Part shown: one piece after another, positions 17,984-26,324 of the stretch | Position numbering within the stretch: position 1 is the stretch's first letter | Layout of the letters: the number at the start of each line of letters is the position of its first letter | Source of the DNA: Polaribacter sp. BM10 | GTDB lineage: Bacteria > Bacteroidota > Bacteroidia > Flavobacteriales > Flavobacteriaceae | Length of the DNA stretch: 64,000 nucleotides | Direction: 5' to 3' | NCBI RefSeq assembly: GCF_002005425.1 | Contig: NZ_CP019704.1 | Span: 310,001-374,000 of the forward strand | Program-made: the position numbers and the translations under genes | Notes under the pieces: model-generated | Databases searched by the model: none | Seen by the model: the letters and a program-made list of their open reading frames with translations, nothing else | What the model was told of the DNA's origin: nothing

Positions 17984-18499
17984 ATGATTTTTAAAGGATT
18001 AAAAGAGCGCGTTTTAAAAAAGAAACTAGATAAATTAGTTTCGTTAAAAGAAGAAACGAGTGCGTCAACTTTAAAAAAAATACAAACTGTTGGTATCATT
18101 ACTTCAGAAGAAATATCAGCTGAGACAGACTTACAAAAAGTTTTTGAAAATACTTTGGGAGTCAAAAATGTGAAAATTTACAGCAAAAGAGATTTTAATA
18201 AAAACGATGAAATTTCTTACAAACATTTTACAGAGAAAGACATAAACTGGAGCGGAAATTATTTTCAAACGAACTTTAAAAGCTTTTTAGACGAACCTTT
18301 AGACTTGTTAGTTGGTTATTTTAATGAAAATAATATGTATTTAGAAACAGCCGTTTTACAAAGTAAAGCAGATTTTAAAGTAGGATTTTCTAATGTGAAT
18401 TCTAAGCTTTATCATTTAGAAATTACATCAGAAATAAAAAATCACAAAACTTTTACAGAAGAGGTTAAAAAATATTTACAGATTTTAAAAAAGCTATAA
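17984..18499 (+). CDS. Conserved hypothetical protein (DUF6913-like) upstream of dapA
   Basis: This 171-residue protein has no signal peptide or membrane segment. It starts with a very basic helix (KGLKERVLKKKLDKL), followed by an alpha/beta body. A strand IQTVGIITSEE, a TDLQKVFENTLGVKNVKIYSKR helix-strand unit and DLLVGYFNENNMYLETAVLQSKA are visible, suggesting a Rossmann-like or periplasmic-binding-like small domain. I recall similar flavobacterial proteins under the label DUF6913, often beside dapA; the role is not known. The gap to dapA is 104 bp, and a promoter-like TAATTTTG at 18576-18583 lies inside it, so dapA may be transcribed independently. Confidence 0.65.
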   Translation: MIFKGLKERVLKKKLDKLVSLKEETSASTLKKIQTVGIITSEEISAETDLQKVFENTLGVKNVKIYSKRDFNKNDEISYKHFTEKDINWSGNYFQTNFKSFLDEPLDLLVGYFNENNMYLETAVLQSKADFKVGFSNVNSKLYHLEITSEIKNHKTFTEEVKKYLQILKKL

Positions 18500-18603
18500 A
18501 ATTAAACTTTCTTTTTAAAGTTGTTTATTCTTTCTAATAGAGATTAAAATCGGTAAAATATTAATCTTAAAATTGTAATTTTGTCTATCAAAATATTTAT
18601 AGA

Positions 18604-19479
18604 ATGCAAAAGTTTATAGGAACAGGAGTAGCTTTGGTTACACCTTTTAATGAAGATTTAAGTGTAGATTTCGATGCACTAATTAAATTAGTTAATTTTA
18701 ATATAGAAAATGGTACCAATTATTTAGTAATAAACGGTACAACTGCAGAAAGTGCAACTATAAGTAAAGAAGAAAAACTAAAAATTATAGATGTTATTGT
18801 AACTGCAAATGCGGGTAGAGTTCCTTTAGTTTTAGGAATTGGTGGTAATAATACTTTAGAGGTTGTTAAAGATATAAAAACAACTAATTTAGAGAATATA
18901 GATGGTATTTTATCTGTAGCGCCATATTATAGCAAGCCAACGCAAGAAGGTTTTTATCAGCATTTTAAAGCAATTTCAGAAGCAACAGAAAAGCCAATTA
19001 TTTTATATAATGTACCTGGTAGAACAGCAAAAAACATGGATGCTGAAACTACGATTAGACTTGCAAACGATTTTGAAAACATTGTAGGTATAAAAGAAGC
19101 AGGTAATAATATGCAACAATATTTAGAGTTGATAAAAAACAAGCCAAAAGACTTTTTAGTTATCTCTGGTGATGATGATTTGGCATTAAGTATTGCGCTT
19201 GCAGGTGGTTCTGGTGTAATTTCTGTTATTGGGCAAGCATATCCTAAAGAATTTTCTACATTAATAAAAGATGGTTTAGAAGGCAATAACAAAGAAGGTT
19301 TTGCAATGCATTTTAGATTAATGTCTATTATTGATTTTATTTTTGAAGAAAATAATCCGGCTGGTATAAAAACAGTTTTACAAGAATTAGGTATTTGTAA
19401 AAATGAAGTACGATTGCCTTTGGTAAAAGCAAGTGCAACACTTCAAGCAAAAATTGCTAATTTTGTAAAAAACTTTTAA
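18604..19479 (+). CDS. dapA: 4-hydroxy-tetrahydrodipicolinate synthase
   Basis: The 291-residue TIM-barrel enzyme condenses pyruvate with aspartate semialdehyde in the first committed step to lysine and meso-diaminopimelate, in the cytoplasm. The family signature is present. The N-terminal substrate loop reads NGTTAES (the usual GTTGE variant). Tyrosine 135 lies in LYNVPGRTA and the Schiff-base lysine 164 in [17 protein letters not shown] follows near residue 188. Length matches the family. Ferritin follows after 21 bp, so the two may be co-transcribed. Confidence 0.95.
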   Translation: MQKFIGTGVALVTPFNEDLSVDFDALIKLVNFNIENGTNYLVINGTTAESATISKEEKLKIIDVIVTANAGRVPLVLGIGGNNTLEVVKDIKTTNLENIDGILSVAPYYSKPTQEGFYQHFKAISEATEKPIILYNVPGRTAKNMDAETTIRLANDFENIVGIKEAGNNMQQYLELIKNKPKDFLVISGDDDLALSIALAGGSGVISVIGQAYPKEFSTLIKDGLEGNNKEGFAMHFRLMSIIDFIFEENNPAGIKTVLQELGICKNEVRLPLVKASATLQAKIANFVKNF

Positions 19480-19500
19480 GTTTACTAAAAAAGATAAAAC

Positions 19501-20010
19501 ATGTTAAAACCAAAAATTCAAGACGCATTAAACAAACAGGTAACGGTAGAAGCACAATCTTCTCAAGTATATTTAGCAATGGCGTCATGGGCAGAAACAC
19601 AAGGTTTTGAAGGTGTTTCTCAATTTATGTACGCACATTCTGATGAAGAAAGAATGCACATGCTAAAATTGGTAAAGTTTATTAATGAAAGAGGTGGGCA
19701 TGCAATTATTTCTCCTTTAGCAGCGCCACCAGTTTCTTTTGGTTCATTTAAAGAAATGTTTCAAGAATTATTTAATCATGAAGTAGCAGTATCAGAATCT
19801 ATAAACGATTTGGTAGATATCTGTTTACAAGAAAAAGATTATGCAACACATAACTTTTTACAGTGGTACGTTTCAGAGCAAATAGAAGAAGAAGCTTTGG
19901 CTAGAAATATTTTAGATAAGATTAGTTTAATAGGAGACGATAAAAGTGGTTTTTATTTATTTGATAATGACATCAAACAATTAATCACAGCACCAGAAGA
20001 AGAAGTTTAA
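19501..20010 (+). CDS. Bacterial ferritin (non-haem)
   Basis: The 169-residue four-helix protein carries ferroxidase-centre residues in the usual places. Glutamate 17 is in TVEAQSSQVYL, the E-x2-H pair in SDEERMHMLK (about 50-54), and glutamates and glutamines in the third and fourth helices (HEVAVSESIND near 93, NFLQWYVSEQIEEE near 118-131). It belongs to the FtnA-type ferritins, which form 24-subunit shells that oxidise and store iron in the cytoplasm. It lies 21 bp behind dapA and is followed by a weak terminator-like hairpin. Confidence 0.93.
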   Translation: MLKPKIQDALNKQVTVEAQSSQVYLAMASWAETQGFEGVSQFMYAHSDEERMHMLKLVKFINERGGHAIISPLAAPPVSFGSFKEMFQELFNHEVAVSESINDLVDICLQEKDYATHNFLQWYVSEQIEEEALARNILDKISLIGDDKSGFYLFDNDIKQLITAPEEEV

Positions 20011-20027
20011 TATTAACAAACTTTTAG

Positions 20028-20049
20028 TAGCGGTTTAGGGCTATTTTTT
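20028..20049 (+). terminator. Weak intrinsic terminator after ferritin
   Basis: TAGC at 20028-20031 pairs with GCTA at 20040-20043 around an 8-nt loop, followed by six T residues (20044-20049). The stem is short, so confidence is limited, but the position 17 bp past the stop codon fits. Confidence 0.4.
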
Positions 20050-20123
20050 GTTGTTTTGTAATGAAAATTACATAGCATAAACAACTGTGTAAAAAATCGT
20101 TTTATTTATCCATAATTAATTAC

Positions 20124-20131
20124 TAATTTTG
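20124..20131 (+). promoter_or_regulatory. -7 promoter element directly before bamD
   Basis: TAATTTTG matches the TAnnTTTG element and ends only 4 bp before the bamD ATG at 20136. The -33 position has only TTTA. If used, transcription would start at or next to the start codon, giving a leaderless message. Confidence 0.4.
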
Positions 20132-20135
20132 CCCG

Positions 20136-20996
20136 ATGCAAAAAATTAAAAAAATAGCGTATTTATTTATTCTTAGTTTACTACTGTTTTCTTGTGGTGA
20201 ATATCAAAAAGTATTAAATAAAGGTACATCAGAAGAGCAGTATAAGATGGCTGTAAAGATGTACGAAAGTCAGAAATACAGTAAGGCTTTACGTTTATTC
20301 GAAAAAGTAACACCAACCTACAGAGGTAAACCTCAAATGGAGCGTATACAATTTATGGTTGCGCAATCTAATTTTAATGTAAAAAATTACGCGCAAGCAG
20401 CATATTATTACGATCGTTTTACAAAAAGTTATCCAAAGAGTTCTAAAAAAGAAGAAGCTGCATTTTTATCTGCATACAGTTATAAATTGGCATCACCAAG
20501 GTTTAGCATCGATCCTACAGATACAAATAAAGCATTAGAATCTTTTCAAAGTTTTATAAATACGTATCCAGATTCTGATAAAATTGCAGAAGCAAATAAA
20601 TATTATTCTGAACTTAGAACTAAGTTAGAAAGAAAATATTTCGAAATTGCGAAAACTTATTACAGAACGGCAGATTACGATTTAAGAAATTACAAAGCAT
20701 CTATACAAGCTTTTGATAATTTATTAGAAGACTTTTTAGGAACAAAATTTAAAGAAGAAGCTTTATATTATAGATTAAAAGCGGCACATGATTTTGTATT
20801 AAAAAGTACAGATAGAAGAAAGCCAGAAAGAATTGAAGCTGCAATGAAAGCATATCAGAGATTAAAAAAGAGTTTTCCTGAATCTCAATTTATGGAAGAT
20901 TCTGATAAAATGGTAGCTACATTAGAAGCAGAAAAAATTAGAGTAGAAGCTTTAATTGCAAAGCAGAAAGAATTACAAAATATACAAAAGAAATAA
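20136..20996 (+). CDS. bamD: Outer-membrane assembly lipoprotein BamD
   Basis: The 286-residue protein begins with a lipoprotein signal peptide (lipobox LFSC, cysteine 20). It consists of tetratricopeptide-like helical repeats: AVKMYESQKYSKALRLFEKV, NVKNYAQAAYYYDRFTKSYP, IDPTDTNKALESFQSFINTYP and so on. This is the BamD fold, an essential subunit of the BAM complex that inserts beta-barrel proteins in the outer membrane, acting at its periplasmic face. Genome order (bamD, rpoZ, coaBC, porD-like, recN) is a conserved Bacteroidota block and supports the call. rpoZ begins 9 bp downstream. Confidence 0.93.
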   Translation: MQKIKKIAYLFILSLLLFSCGEYQKVLNKGTSEEQYKMAVKMYESQKYSKALRLFEKVTPTYRGKPQMERIQFMVAQSNFNVKNYAQAAYYYDRFTKSYPKSSKKEEAAFLSAYSYKLASPRFSIDPTDTNKALESFQSFINTYPDSDKIAEANKYYSELRTKLERKYFEIAKTYYRTADYDLRNYKASIQAFDNLLEDFLGTKFKEEALYYRLKAAHDFVLKSTDRRKPERIEAAMKAYQRLKKSFPESQFMEDSDKMVATLEAEKIRVEALIAKQKELQNIQKK

Positions 20997-21005
20997 TTAT
21001 TTAAG

Positions 21006-21326
21006 ATGGATTATAAAGATACAAAAGCACCGTTAAGTACTATTACTTACGATAAAAATGAAATTGAAGCGCCTACAGAAAATATTTATGAGGCAATATC
21101 TATCATAGCAAAAAGAGCAAATCAAATTAATTCTGATTTAAAAAGAGAATTAGTAGATAAGTTAGACGAATTTGCTACATATAACGATTCTTTAGAAGAA
21201 GTTTTCGAAAATAAAGAACAAATAGAAGTTTCTAAGTTTTACGAAAGATTACCAAAACCAACAGCAATGGCAGTTGAAGAATGGTTAAATGAAAAAGTAT
21301 ACCACAGAAATCCAGAAGCAGAGTAA
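21006..21326 (+). CDS. rpoZ: RNA polymerase omega subunit (RpoZ-like)
   Basis: This 106-residue protein matches the Bacteroidota omega subunit, which is longer and more divergent than in E. coli. The core helix EAISIIAKRANQINSDLKRE (about 29-48) corresponds to the conserved region that clamps the beta-prime C terminus. The location between bamD and coaBC is typical. The stop codon overlaps the coaBC start by one base (TAATG at 21324-21328), so translation is probably coupled. Confidence 0.88.
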   Translation: MDYKDTKAPLSTITYDKNEIEAPTENIYEAISIIAKRANQINSDLKRELVDKLDEFATYNDSLEEVFENKEQIEVSKFYERLPKPTAMAVEEWLNEKVYHRNPEAE

Positions 21327-22537
21327 TGTCTGTTTTAAAAGATAAGAAAGTTCTTTTAGGGATTACTGCAGGTATTGCAGCATATAAAACGGCTAGTTTA
21401 GTTCGTTTATTTATAAAATTAGGCGCAGAAGTTAAAGTTATTATGACTCCTGCGTCTAAAGATTTTATAACACCTTTAACACTTTCTACACTTTCTAAAA
21501 ACCCTGTTCATTCAACTTTTTATTCTAAAGAAGACAAAAATGAATTATGGAATAATCACGTAGATTTAGGTTTGTGGGCAGATTATATGTTAATTGCGCC
21601 TGCAACAGCAAATACATTGTCTAAGATGACCAATGGTACTTGCGATAACCTTTTACTAGCTACTTATTTATCTGCTAAATGTCCTGTGTATTTTGCGCCT
21701 GCAATGGATTTGGATATGTATATACATCCGTCTACAAAACAAAGTTTAGATAAATTACAAAGTTTTGGCAATATTTTAATTCCTGCAACTTCTGGCGAAT
21801 TGGCAAGTGGTTTGGTAGGAGAAGGAAGAATGGCAGAACCAGAAGATATTGTTTCATTTATAGAAAATGATATTTTATCGAATTTACCTTTAAAAGGTAA
21901 AAAAGTACTACTAACAGCAGGTCCAACCTATGAAGCAATAGATCCTGTGCGTTTTATTGGAAATCATTCTTCTGGTAAAATGGGATTTGCAATAGCAAAA
22001 GCTGCTGCAAATTTGGGTGCCGAAGTTTTTTTAATTTCAGGCCCAAGTCATCAAAAAATTTCACACTCTTTAGTAAAACGAATAGACGTTGTTTCTGCAG
22101 AAGACATGTACAACGCTGCACATACTTATTTTGCTGATGTAGATATTGCTATTTTATCTGCGGCAGTTGCAGATTATAAACCAAAAAACATTGCTACTCA
22201 GAAAATAAAAAAGAAAGATGCTACGTTAGACATAGAGTTAACACCAACAAAAGATATTTTAGCTTCTTTAGGTGCAATTAAGAAACAGCAATTTTTAGTT
22301 GGTTTTGCTTTAGAAACTAATAACGAACTAGAAAATGCAAAAGGTAAATTAAAAAGAAAGAATTTAGATGCAATTGTATTAAATTCTTTACAAGACAAAG
22401 GAGCAGGTTTTGCAACAGACACCAATAAAATTACGGTAATTGATAAATATTTAAACGAAAAATCATTTCAATTAAAGTCTAAAGTAGAAGTAGCAAAAGA
22501 TATTATGAATGAAATTGTAGTAAGAATTCTTAAATAA
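21326..22537 (+). CDS. coaBC: Bifunctional phosphopantothenoylcysteine decarboxylase / phosphopantothenate-cysteine ligase
   Basis: The 403-residue enzyme catalyses two consecutive steps of coenzyme A synthesis in the cytoplasm. The N-terminal flavoprotein half CoaC (about 1-185) starts with KVLLGITAGIAAYKTASLVR. It has the catalytic histidine in NNHVDLG (about residue 73), and NGTCDNLL and PAMDLDMY motifs. The C-terminal CoaB half (about 190-403) has KKVLLTAGPTYEAIDPVRFI, the SSGKMG nucleotide-binding loop and AAVADYKPK with the conserved lysine region. Length is normal. It follows rpoZ with a one-base overlap. Confidence 0.95.
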   Translation: MSVLKDKKVLLGITAGIAAYKTASLVRLFIKLGAEVKVIMTPASKDFITPLTLSTLSKNPVHSTFYSKEDKNELWNNHVDLGLWADYMLIAPATANTLSKMTNGTCDNLLLATYLSAKCPVYFAPAMDLDMYIHPSTKQSLDKLQSFGNILIPATSGELASGLVGEGRMAEPEDIVSFIENDILSNLPLKGKKVLLTAGPTYEAIDPVRFIGNHSSGKMGFAIAKAAANLGAEVFLISGPSHQKISHSLVKRIDVVSAEDMYNAAHTYFADVDIAILSAAVADYKPKNIATQKIKKKDATLDIELTPTKDILASLGAIKKQQFLVGFALETNNELENAKGKLKRKNLDAIVLNSLQDKGAGFATDTNKITVIDKYLNEKSFQLKSKVEVAKDIMNEIVVRILK

Positions 22538-22583
22538 GATTCTAATAGTATTACAAACTGTTGCTTTCTTTTAATAAAAAATC

Positions 22584-22591
22584 TAAATTTG
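22584..22591 (+). promoter_or_regulatory. -7 promoter element overlapping the porD-like gene start
   Basis: TAAATTTG at 22584-22591 fits TAnnTTTG, with a three-of-four -33 match (GTTG at 22560-22563) 20 bp upstream. It ends 3 bp before the likely ATG at 22595, implying a very short or absent leader. The TTG inside it also explains why an ORF caller may start the gene at 22589. Confidence 0.45.
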
Positions 22592-22594
22592 AGT

Positions 22595-23485
22595 ATGCGC
22601 AAAATAACATCACTACTTTTTATATTTTTTACTGTAATTACTTTTACTGCACAAGAATTAAATTGTTTGGTAACTGTTAATTCAGATCAAATTGCGGGTT
22701 CTAACAAACAAGTATTTACTACTTTACAAAGAGCTTTAAGCGAGTACATCAATCAAACAAAATGGACAGATAGAACTGTAAAACCAGAAGAACGTATCGA
22801 TTGTGCTATGACAATTATTATTACTTCTAGAGATAATAATAATTTTACTGCCACATTGCAAGTACAATCATCTAGACCCGTTTTTAACTCTAGCTATCCA
22901 TCGCCCGTTTTAAATATTAAAGACAACGAATTCAATTTTAAATACAACGAGTTTGATCCTTTAATTTATAATAAAAATGCTTTTGATAGTAATTTAATTT
23001 CTACCATTGTATTTTATGCAAATATAATTATTGGTGTAGATGCAGATACATTTGGCAAGTTTGCTGGTGATAAGGAATTAAAAGAAGCGCAAAATGTAAT
23101 GCTACAAGCGCAACAAAGTGGTTTATCGTCATGGCAAAATGTTGTTGGTAAACAAAATAGATATTTATTAATAGATAATTTAATATCGCCTAAACTAAAA
23201 GCTTACAGAAATATACTTTACAATTATCATAGAAACGGACTTGATAATCTTGTAGGCGCAAAAGCTTCTGCACAACAAAGTATAGAAGATAGTGTAATTG
23301 CGTTAGAAAGTATTTACAACAAAACAGTTGGTAATTATTTAATTAGATTGTTTTTTGATGCGAAAGCAGATGAAATTGTAAATCTATATTCAGAAGATAC
23401 CAAAACAAGAAATAAAGAACGTCTTATACAAACTGTTCGAAAAATTTCTACCAATAATAATTCTAAGTGGAGAAAGCTAGATTAG
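22595..23485 (+). CDS. porD: DUF4835 / PorD-like type IX secretion protein
   Basis: From the ATG at 22595 the product is 296 residues. I prefer this start to the in-frame TTG six bases upstream, because the TTG belongs to a promoter-like element and the ATG directly opens the signal peptide (MRKITSLLFIFFTVITFTAQ). The mature protein shows DUF4835 features: ELNCLVTVNSDQI, RIDCAMTIIITSRD, LQVQSSRPVFNSSY and a C-terminal RIIQTVRKI-like helix. DUF4835 corresponds to PorD, a periplasmic factor reported to be needed for type IX secretion in Porphyromonas. The coaBC-porD-recN order is conserved. T9SS cargo proteins occur elsewhere in this window. Confidence 0.8.
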   Translation: MRKITSLLFIFFTVITFTAQELNCLVTVNSDQIAGSNKQVFTTLQRALSEYINQTKWTDRTVKPEERIDCAMTIIITSRDNNNFTATLQVQSSRPVFNSSYPSPVLNIKDNEFNFKYNEFDPLIYNKNAFDSNLISTIVFYANIIIGVDADTFGKFAGDKELKEAQNVMLQAQQSGLSSWQNVVGKQNRYLLIDNLISPKLKAYRNILYNYHRNGLDNLVGAKASAQQSIEDSVIALESIYNKTVGNYLIRLFFDAKADEIVNLYSEDTKTRNKERLIQTVRKISTNNNSKWRKLD

Positions 23486-23628
23486 GCTTTTTTGATAACT
23501 GAGAATTACTTAATTTTTAGCTACTAAAATCTACTGATTTTAATTTTATCCTTTGTGTTATAATTAAATTTTCGATGTTTAGTATTCAACAAATTTTCAC
23601 TAATTTTATCTTTTAAAATCTAGAGAAT

Positions 23629-25281
23629 TTGCTATCACAATTATCCATAAATAACTACGCGTTAATCAATCAATTAAGTATCGATTTTTCTTCGGGTTTG
23701 TCTATAATTACAGGAGAAACTGGTGCAGGTAAATCTATTTTATTAGGTGCCTTGGGCTTGGTTTTAGGTAACAGGGCAGATTTGTCATCATTAAAAGACA
23801 CTACAAAAAAGTGTATTGTAGAAGCCAAAGTTGCCATTTCTAACTACAATTTACAAGATTTTTTCGAAGAAGTAGACTTAGATTACGAAGCAGAAACCAT
23901 TATTAGAAGAGAAATTTTACCATCTGGTAAGTCTAGAGCTTTTATAAACGATACACCTGTAACCTTAACGGTTTTAAACCAATTAAGAGTAAAATTAATC
24001 GATGTACACTCGCAACATCAAACAATGCAATTGTCTGATACTAATTTTCAGTTTTCGATATTAGATGCTTTAGCCAAAAATGCACCAAGAATAGCTTCAT
24101 ATAAAAGAGGTTTTTCGCAGTTAAATAAATTAAAAAGAGAACTTTTAAAATTAGAAGAAAAACAGCAAGAAGCAAATAAACAGTACGATTACAATTTGCA
24201 TTTGTTTAAAGAGTTAGAAGACGCTAAAATTAAAGTTGATGAGCAAGAAGTTTTAGAAGAAAAACTAGAAAAGCTCAACAACATAGAAGAAATTAAAGAC
24301 AATTTAGCAGAAGCTTTAGAACTAACAATAAACGAAGAAATAGGCATCCAAAACTTGCTAAATACTTTAGACAATCGTTTGTCTAAAATTGCATCTTTTT
24401 CTAAAGAATATCAAGAATTATCAGCAAGAATAACATCTGTAAAAATAGAAATTGATGATGTTGTTTCAGAATTAGAAGACGCAAACGAAAATGTAGATTT
24501 TAATCCTAATGAAGCAGAAGAAATCAATGATAGATTGCAACTGCTATACAATTTACAGAAAAAACATTTGGTTAATTCTAACAAAGAATTGCTAACAGTT
24601 TTCGAAGAAATATCAGAAAAAGTTGTTGCCGTAGAATCTGCAGACGAATTTATACAAAAAAAGCAACAAGAGATAGCCTCTGTATCAGAAAAATTAGACA
24701 AAGTAGCCGGTTTAATCACAAAAGCAAGAACTGCATCGATACCAAAATTAAACAAACAATTAGAAGTTTTATTGGCAGATTTAGGTATGGAAAACGCCCG
24801 TTTTTCAATAAAAATAAAGCCAACCAAAAACTATTTTGCAAACGGAAAAGATGAATTAGAATTCTTATTCTCTGCAAATAAAGGCGGTAACTTTGGCGAG
24901 CTTAAAAAAGTTGCATCTGGTGGTGAGTTGTCTAGAATTATGCTATCTGTTAAAACCATTTTATCAGAAAACACACAATTGCCAACCATTATTTTCGATG
25001 AAATCGATACCGGTGTTTCTGGTGAAGTTTCTAATAAAATAGGGGCAATAATGCAACAAATGAGTAAAAATATGCAAGTTATTGCAATTACACATTTACC
25101 GCAAATTGCTGCAAAAGGTAACAGCCATTATAAAGTGTATAAAGCAGAAGTTAATGGTGTAACTACCACAAATTTAAAACAATTAACAGCCGAAGAGCGT
25201 GTTAAAGAAATTGCAGAAATGTTAAGTGGTAAAGACATCTCAGAATCGGCATTAACACATGCAAAAGAACTACTAAATTAA
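23629..25281 (+). CDS. recN: DNA repair ATPase RecN
   Basis: The 550-residue SMC-like protein acts in double-strand break repair. The N-terminal half-ATPase begins LSQLSINNYALINQLSIDFS, with Walker A TGETGAGKS (about residues 28-36). Two coiled-coil arms follow (about 150-350, rich in E/K/L). The C-terminal half has the signature KVASGGELSRIMLS and Walker B TIIFDEIDTGVSGE. The start is TTG at 23629: an in-frame stop lies 15 bases upstream, no ATG intervenes, and the first residues match the RecN N terminus exactly. Length is normal. It is 144 bp behind the porD-like gene. Confidence 0.94.
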   Translation: MLSQLSINNYALINQLSIDFSSGLSIITGETGAGKSILLGALGLVLGNRADLSSLKDTTKKCIVEAKVAISNYNLQDFFEEVDLDYEAETIIRREILPSGKSRAFINDTPVTLTVLNQLRVKLIDVHSQHQTMQLSDTNFQFSILDALAKNAPRIASYKRGFSQLNKLKRELLKLEEKQQEANKQYDYNLHLFKELEDAKIKVDEQEVLEEKLEKLNNIEEIKDNLAEALELTINEEIGIQNLLNTLDNRLSKIASFSKEYQELSARITSVKIEIDDVVSELEDANENVDFNPNEAEEINDRLQLLYNLQKKHLVNSNKELLTVFEEISEKVVAVESADEFIQKKQQEIASVSEKLDKVAGLITKARTASIPKLNKQLEVLLADLGMENARFSIKIKPTKNYFANGKDELEFLFSANKGGNFGELKKVASGGELSRIMLSVKTILSENTQLPTIIFDEIDTGVSGEVSNKIGAIMQQMSKNMQVIAITHLPQIAAKGNSHYKVYKAEVNGVTTTNLKQLTAEERVKEIAEMLSGKDISESALTHAKELLN

Positions 25282-25305
25282 AAAAAGCATTAAATTTTTA
25301 TACAT

Positions 25306-26112
25306 ATGTACAATTTACTTAAAGGGAAAAAAGGTATTATTTTCGGAGCTTTAAACGAACACTCAATTGCCTGGAAAGTTGCAGAAAGAGCACATGAAGA
25401 AGGTGCAGAGTTTGTTTTAACAAACGCGCCAATTGCAATGCGAATGGGTCAGTTAGATGCTTTAGCAGAAAAAACGGGCTCGCAAATTATACCTGCAGAT
25501 GCTACTTCTATGGACGATCTAGAAAACCTTGTAGAAAAATCTATGGAAATTTTAGGCGGAAAAATAGATTTCGTTTTACACTCAATTGGTATGTCTGTAA
25601 ACGTAAGAAAAGGTAAACATTACACAGATCCTAAGTACGATTTTACAACAAAAGGATGGGATGTTTCTGCAGTTTCTTTTCATAAAACTATGAATGTTTT
25701 GTATAACAAAAACGCCATGAACCAATGGGGTAGTATAGTTGCCTTAACCTACATGGCTGCACAAAGAGTTTTTCCAGATTACAACGATATGGCAGACAAT
25801 AAAGCCTATTTAGAGTCTATTGCACGTAGTTTTGGATATTTCTTTGGTAGAGATCATAAAGTTAGAGTAAACACCATTTCTCAATCGCCAACGCCAACAA
25901 CTGCAGGTAGCGGTGTTAAAGGTTTCGATGGTTTTATAAAATACGCAGACCAAATGTCGCCGTTAGGTAACGCAACCGCATTAGAATGTGCAGATTATAC
26001 AATTTCTCTGTTTTCAGACTTAACAAAAAAAGTAACCTTACAAAACTTGTTTCACGATGGCGGATTCTCTAATATGGGCGTAAGCGATGCTGTGATAGAA
26101 AAATTCGAGTAA
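25306..26112 (+). CDS. fabI: Enoyl-[acyl-carrier-protein] reductase (NADH)
   Basis: This 268-residue short-chain dehydrogenase-like enzyme reduces trans-2-enoyl-ACP in the last step of each fatty acid elongation cycle. FabI hallmarks are present: the atypical dinucleotide loop KGIIFGALNEHSIAWKVAE at the N terminus, the HSIGMS strand near 96, and the catalytic tyrosine-lysine pair in FPDYNDMADNKAYLES (Y and K spaced as Y-x6-K). The substrate loop VNTISQSPTPTTAGS is near 190. It follows recN by 24 bp and is followed by an intrinsic terminator. Confidence 0.94.
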   Translation: MYNLLKGKKGIIFGALNEHSIAWKVAERAHEEGAEFVLTNAPIAMRMGQLDALAEKTGSQIIPADATSMDDLENLVEKSMEILGGKIDFVLHSIGMSVNVRKGKHYTDPKYDFTTKGWDVSAVSFHKTMNVLYNKNAMNQWGSIVALTYMAAQRVFPDYNDMADNKAYLESIARSFGYFFGRDHKVRVNTISQSPTPTTAGSGVKGFDGFIKYADQMSPLGNATALECADYTISLFSDLTKKVTLQNLFHDGGFSNMGVSDAVIEKFE

Positions 26113-26121
26113 TTTTTTTAG

Positions 26122-26216
26122 AAGCTATTTCCTGCTTTCGCTACTCGCTTTTTTCGTGCCTCAAAAGAGCTCAAACATACCGCTCAATCAGGGCTAAACT
26201 TGTTTGCTAGCAATTA
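26122..26216. repeat. GC-richer intergenic element, probable dispersed flavobacterial repeat
   Basis: The stretch from 26122 to about 26216 has clearly higher GC than nearby intergenic DNA. It contains inverted words such as GAGCTC and two forms of a GCTTTCGCTACTCGC-like segment. I recall very similar sequence recurring between genes in other Flavobacteriaceae genomes, but this window has one copy only, so the call rests on memory rather than on repetition seen here. Confidence 0.35.
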
Positions 26217-26245
26217 GAAACAGAAAAAACAAAAAGCATATTTAA

Positions 26246-26285
26246 AAGCTGAAATTTTTAGAAATAAAAACTTTCAGCTTTTTTA
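26246..26285 (+). terminator. Intrinsic terminator downstream of fabI
   Basis: AAGCTGAAA at 26246-26254 pairs with TTTCAGCTT at 26272-26280 around a 17-nt loop and is followed by TTTT at 26281-26284. It lies between fabI and the glycosyltransferase. Confidence 0.7.
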
Positions 26286-26324
26286 ATTTTTCTACATTTA
26301 CAAAACACATATTTCAAACACATT

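Noticed and set aside
22589..22594. TTG start for the porD-like gene
   Set aside because: The TTG is part of a TAnnTTTG promoter-like element, and the ATG six bases later begins a normal signal peptide.
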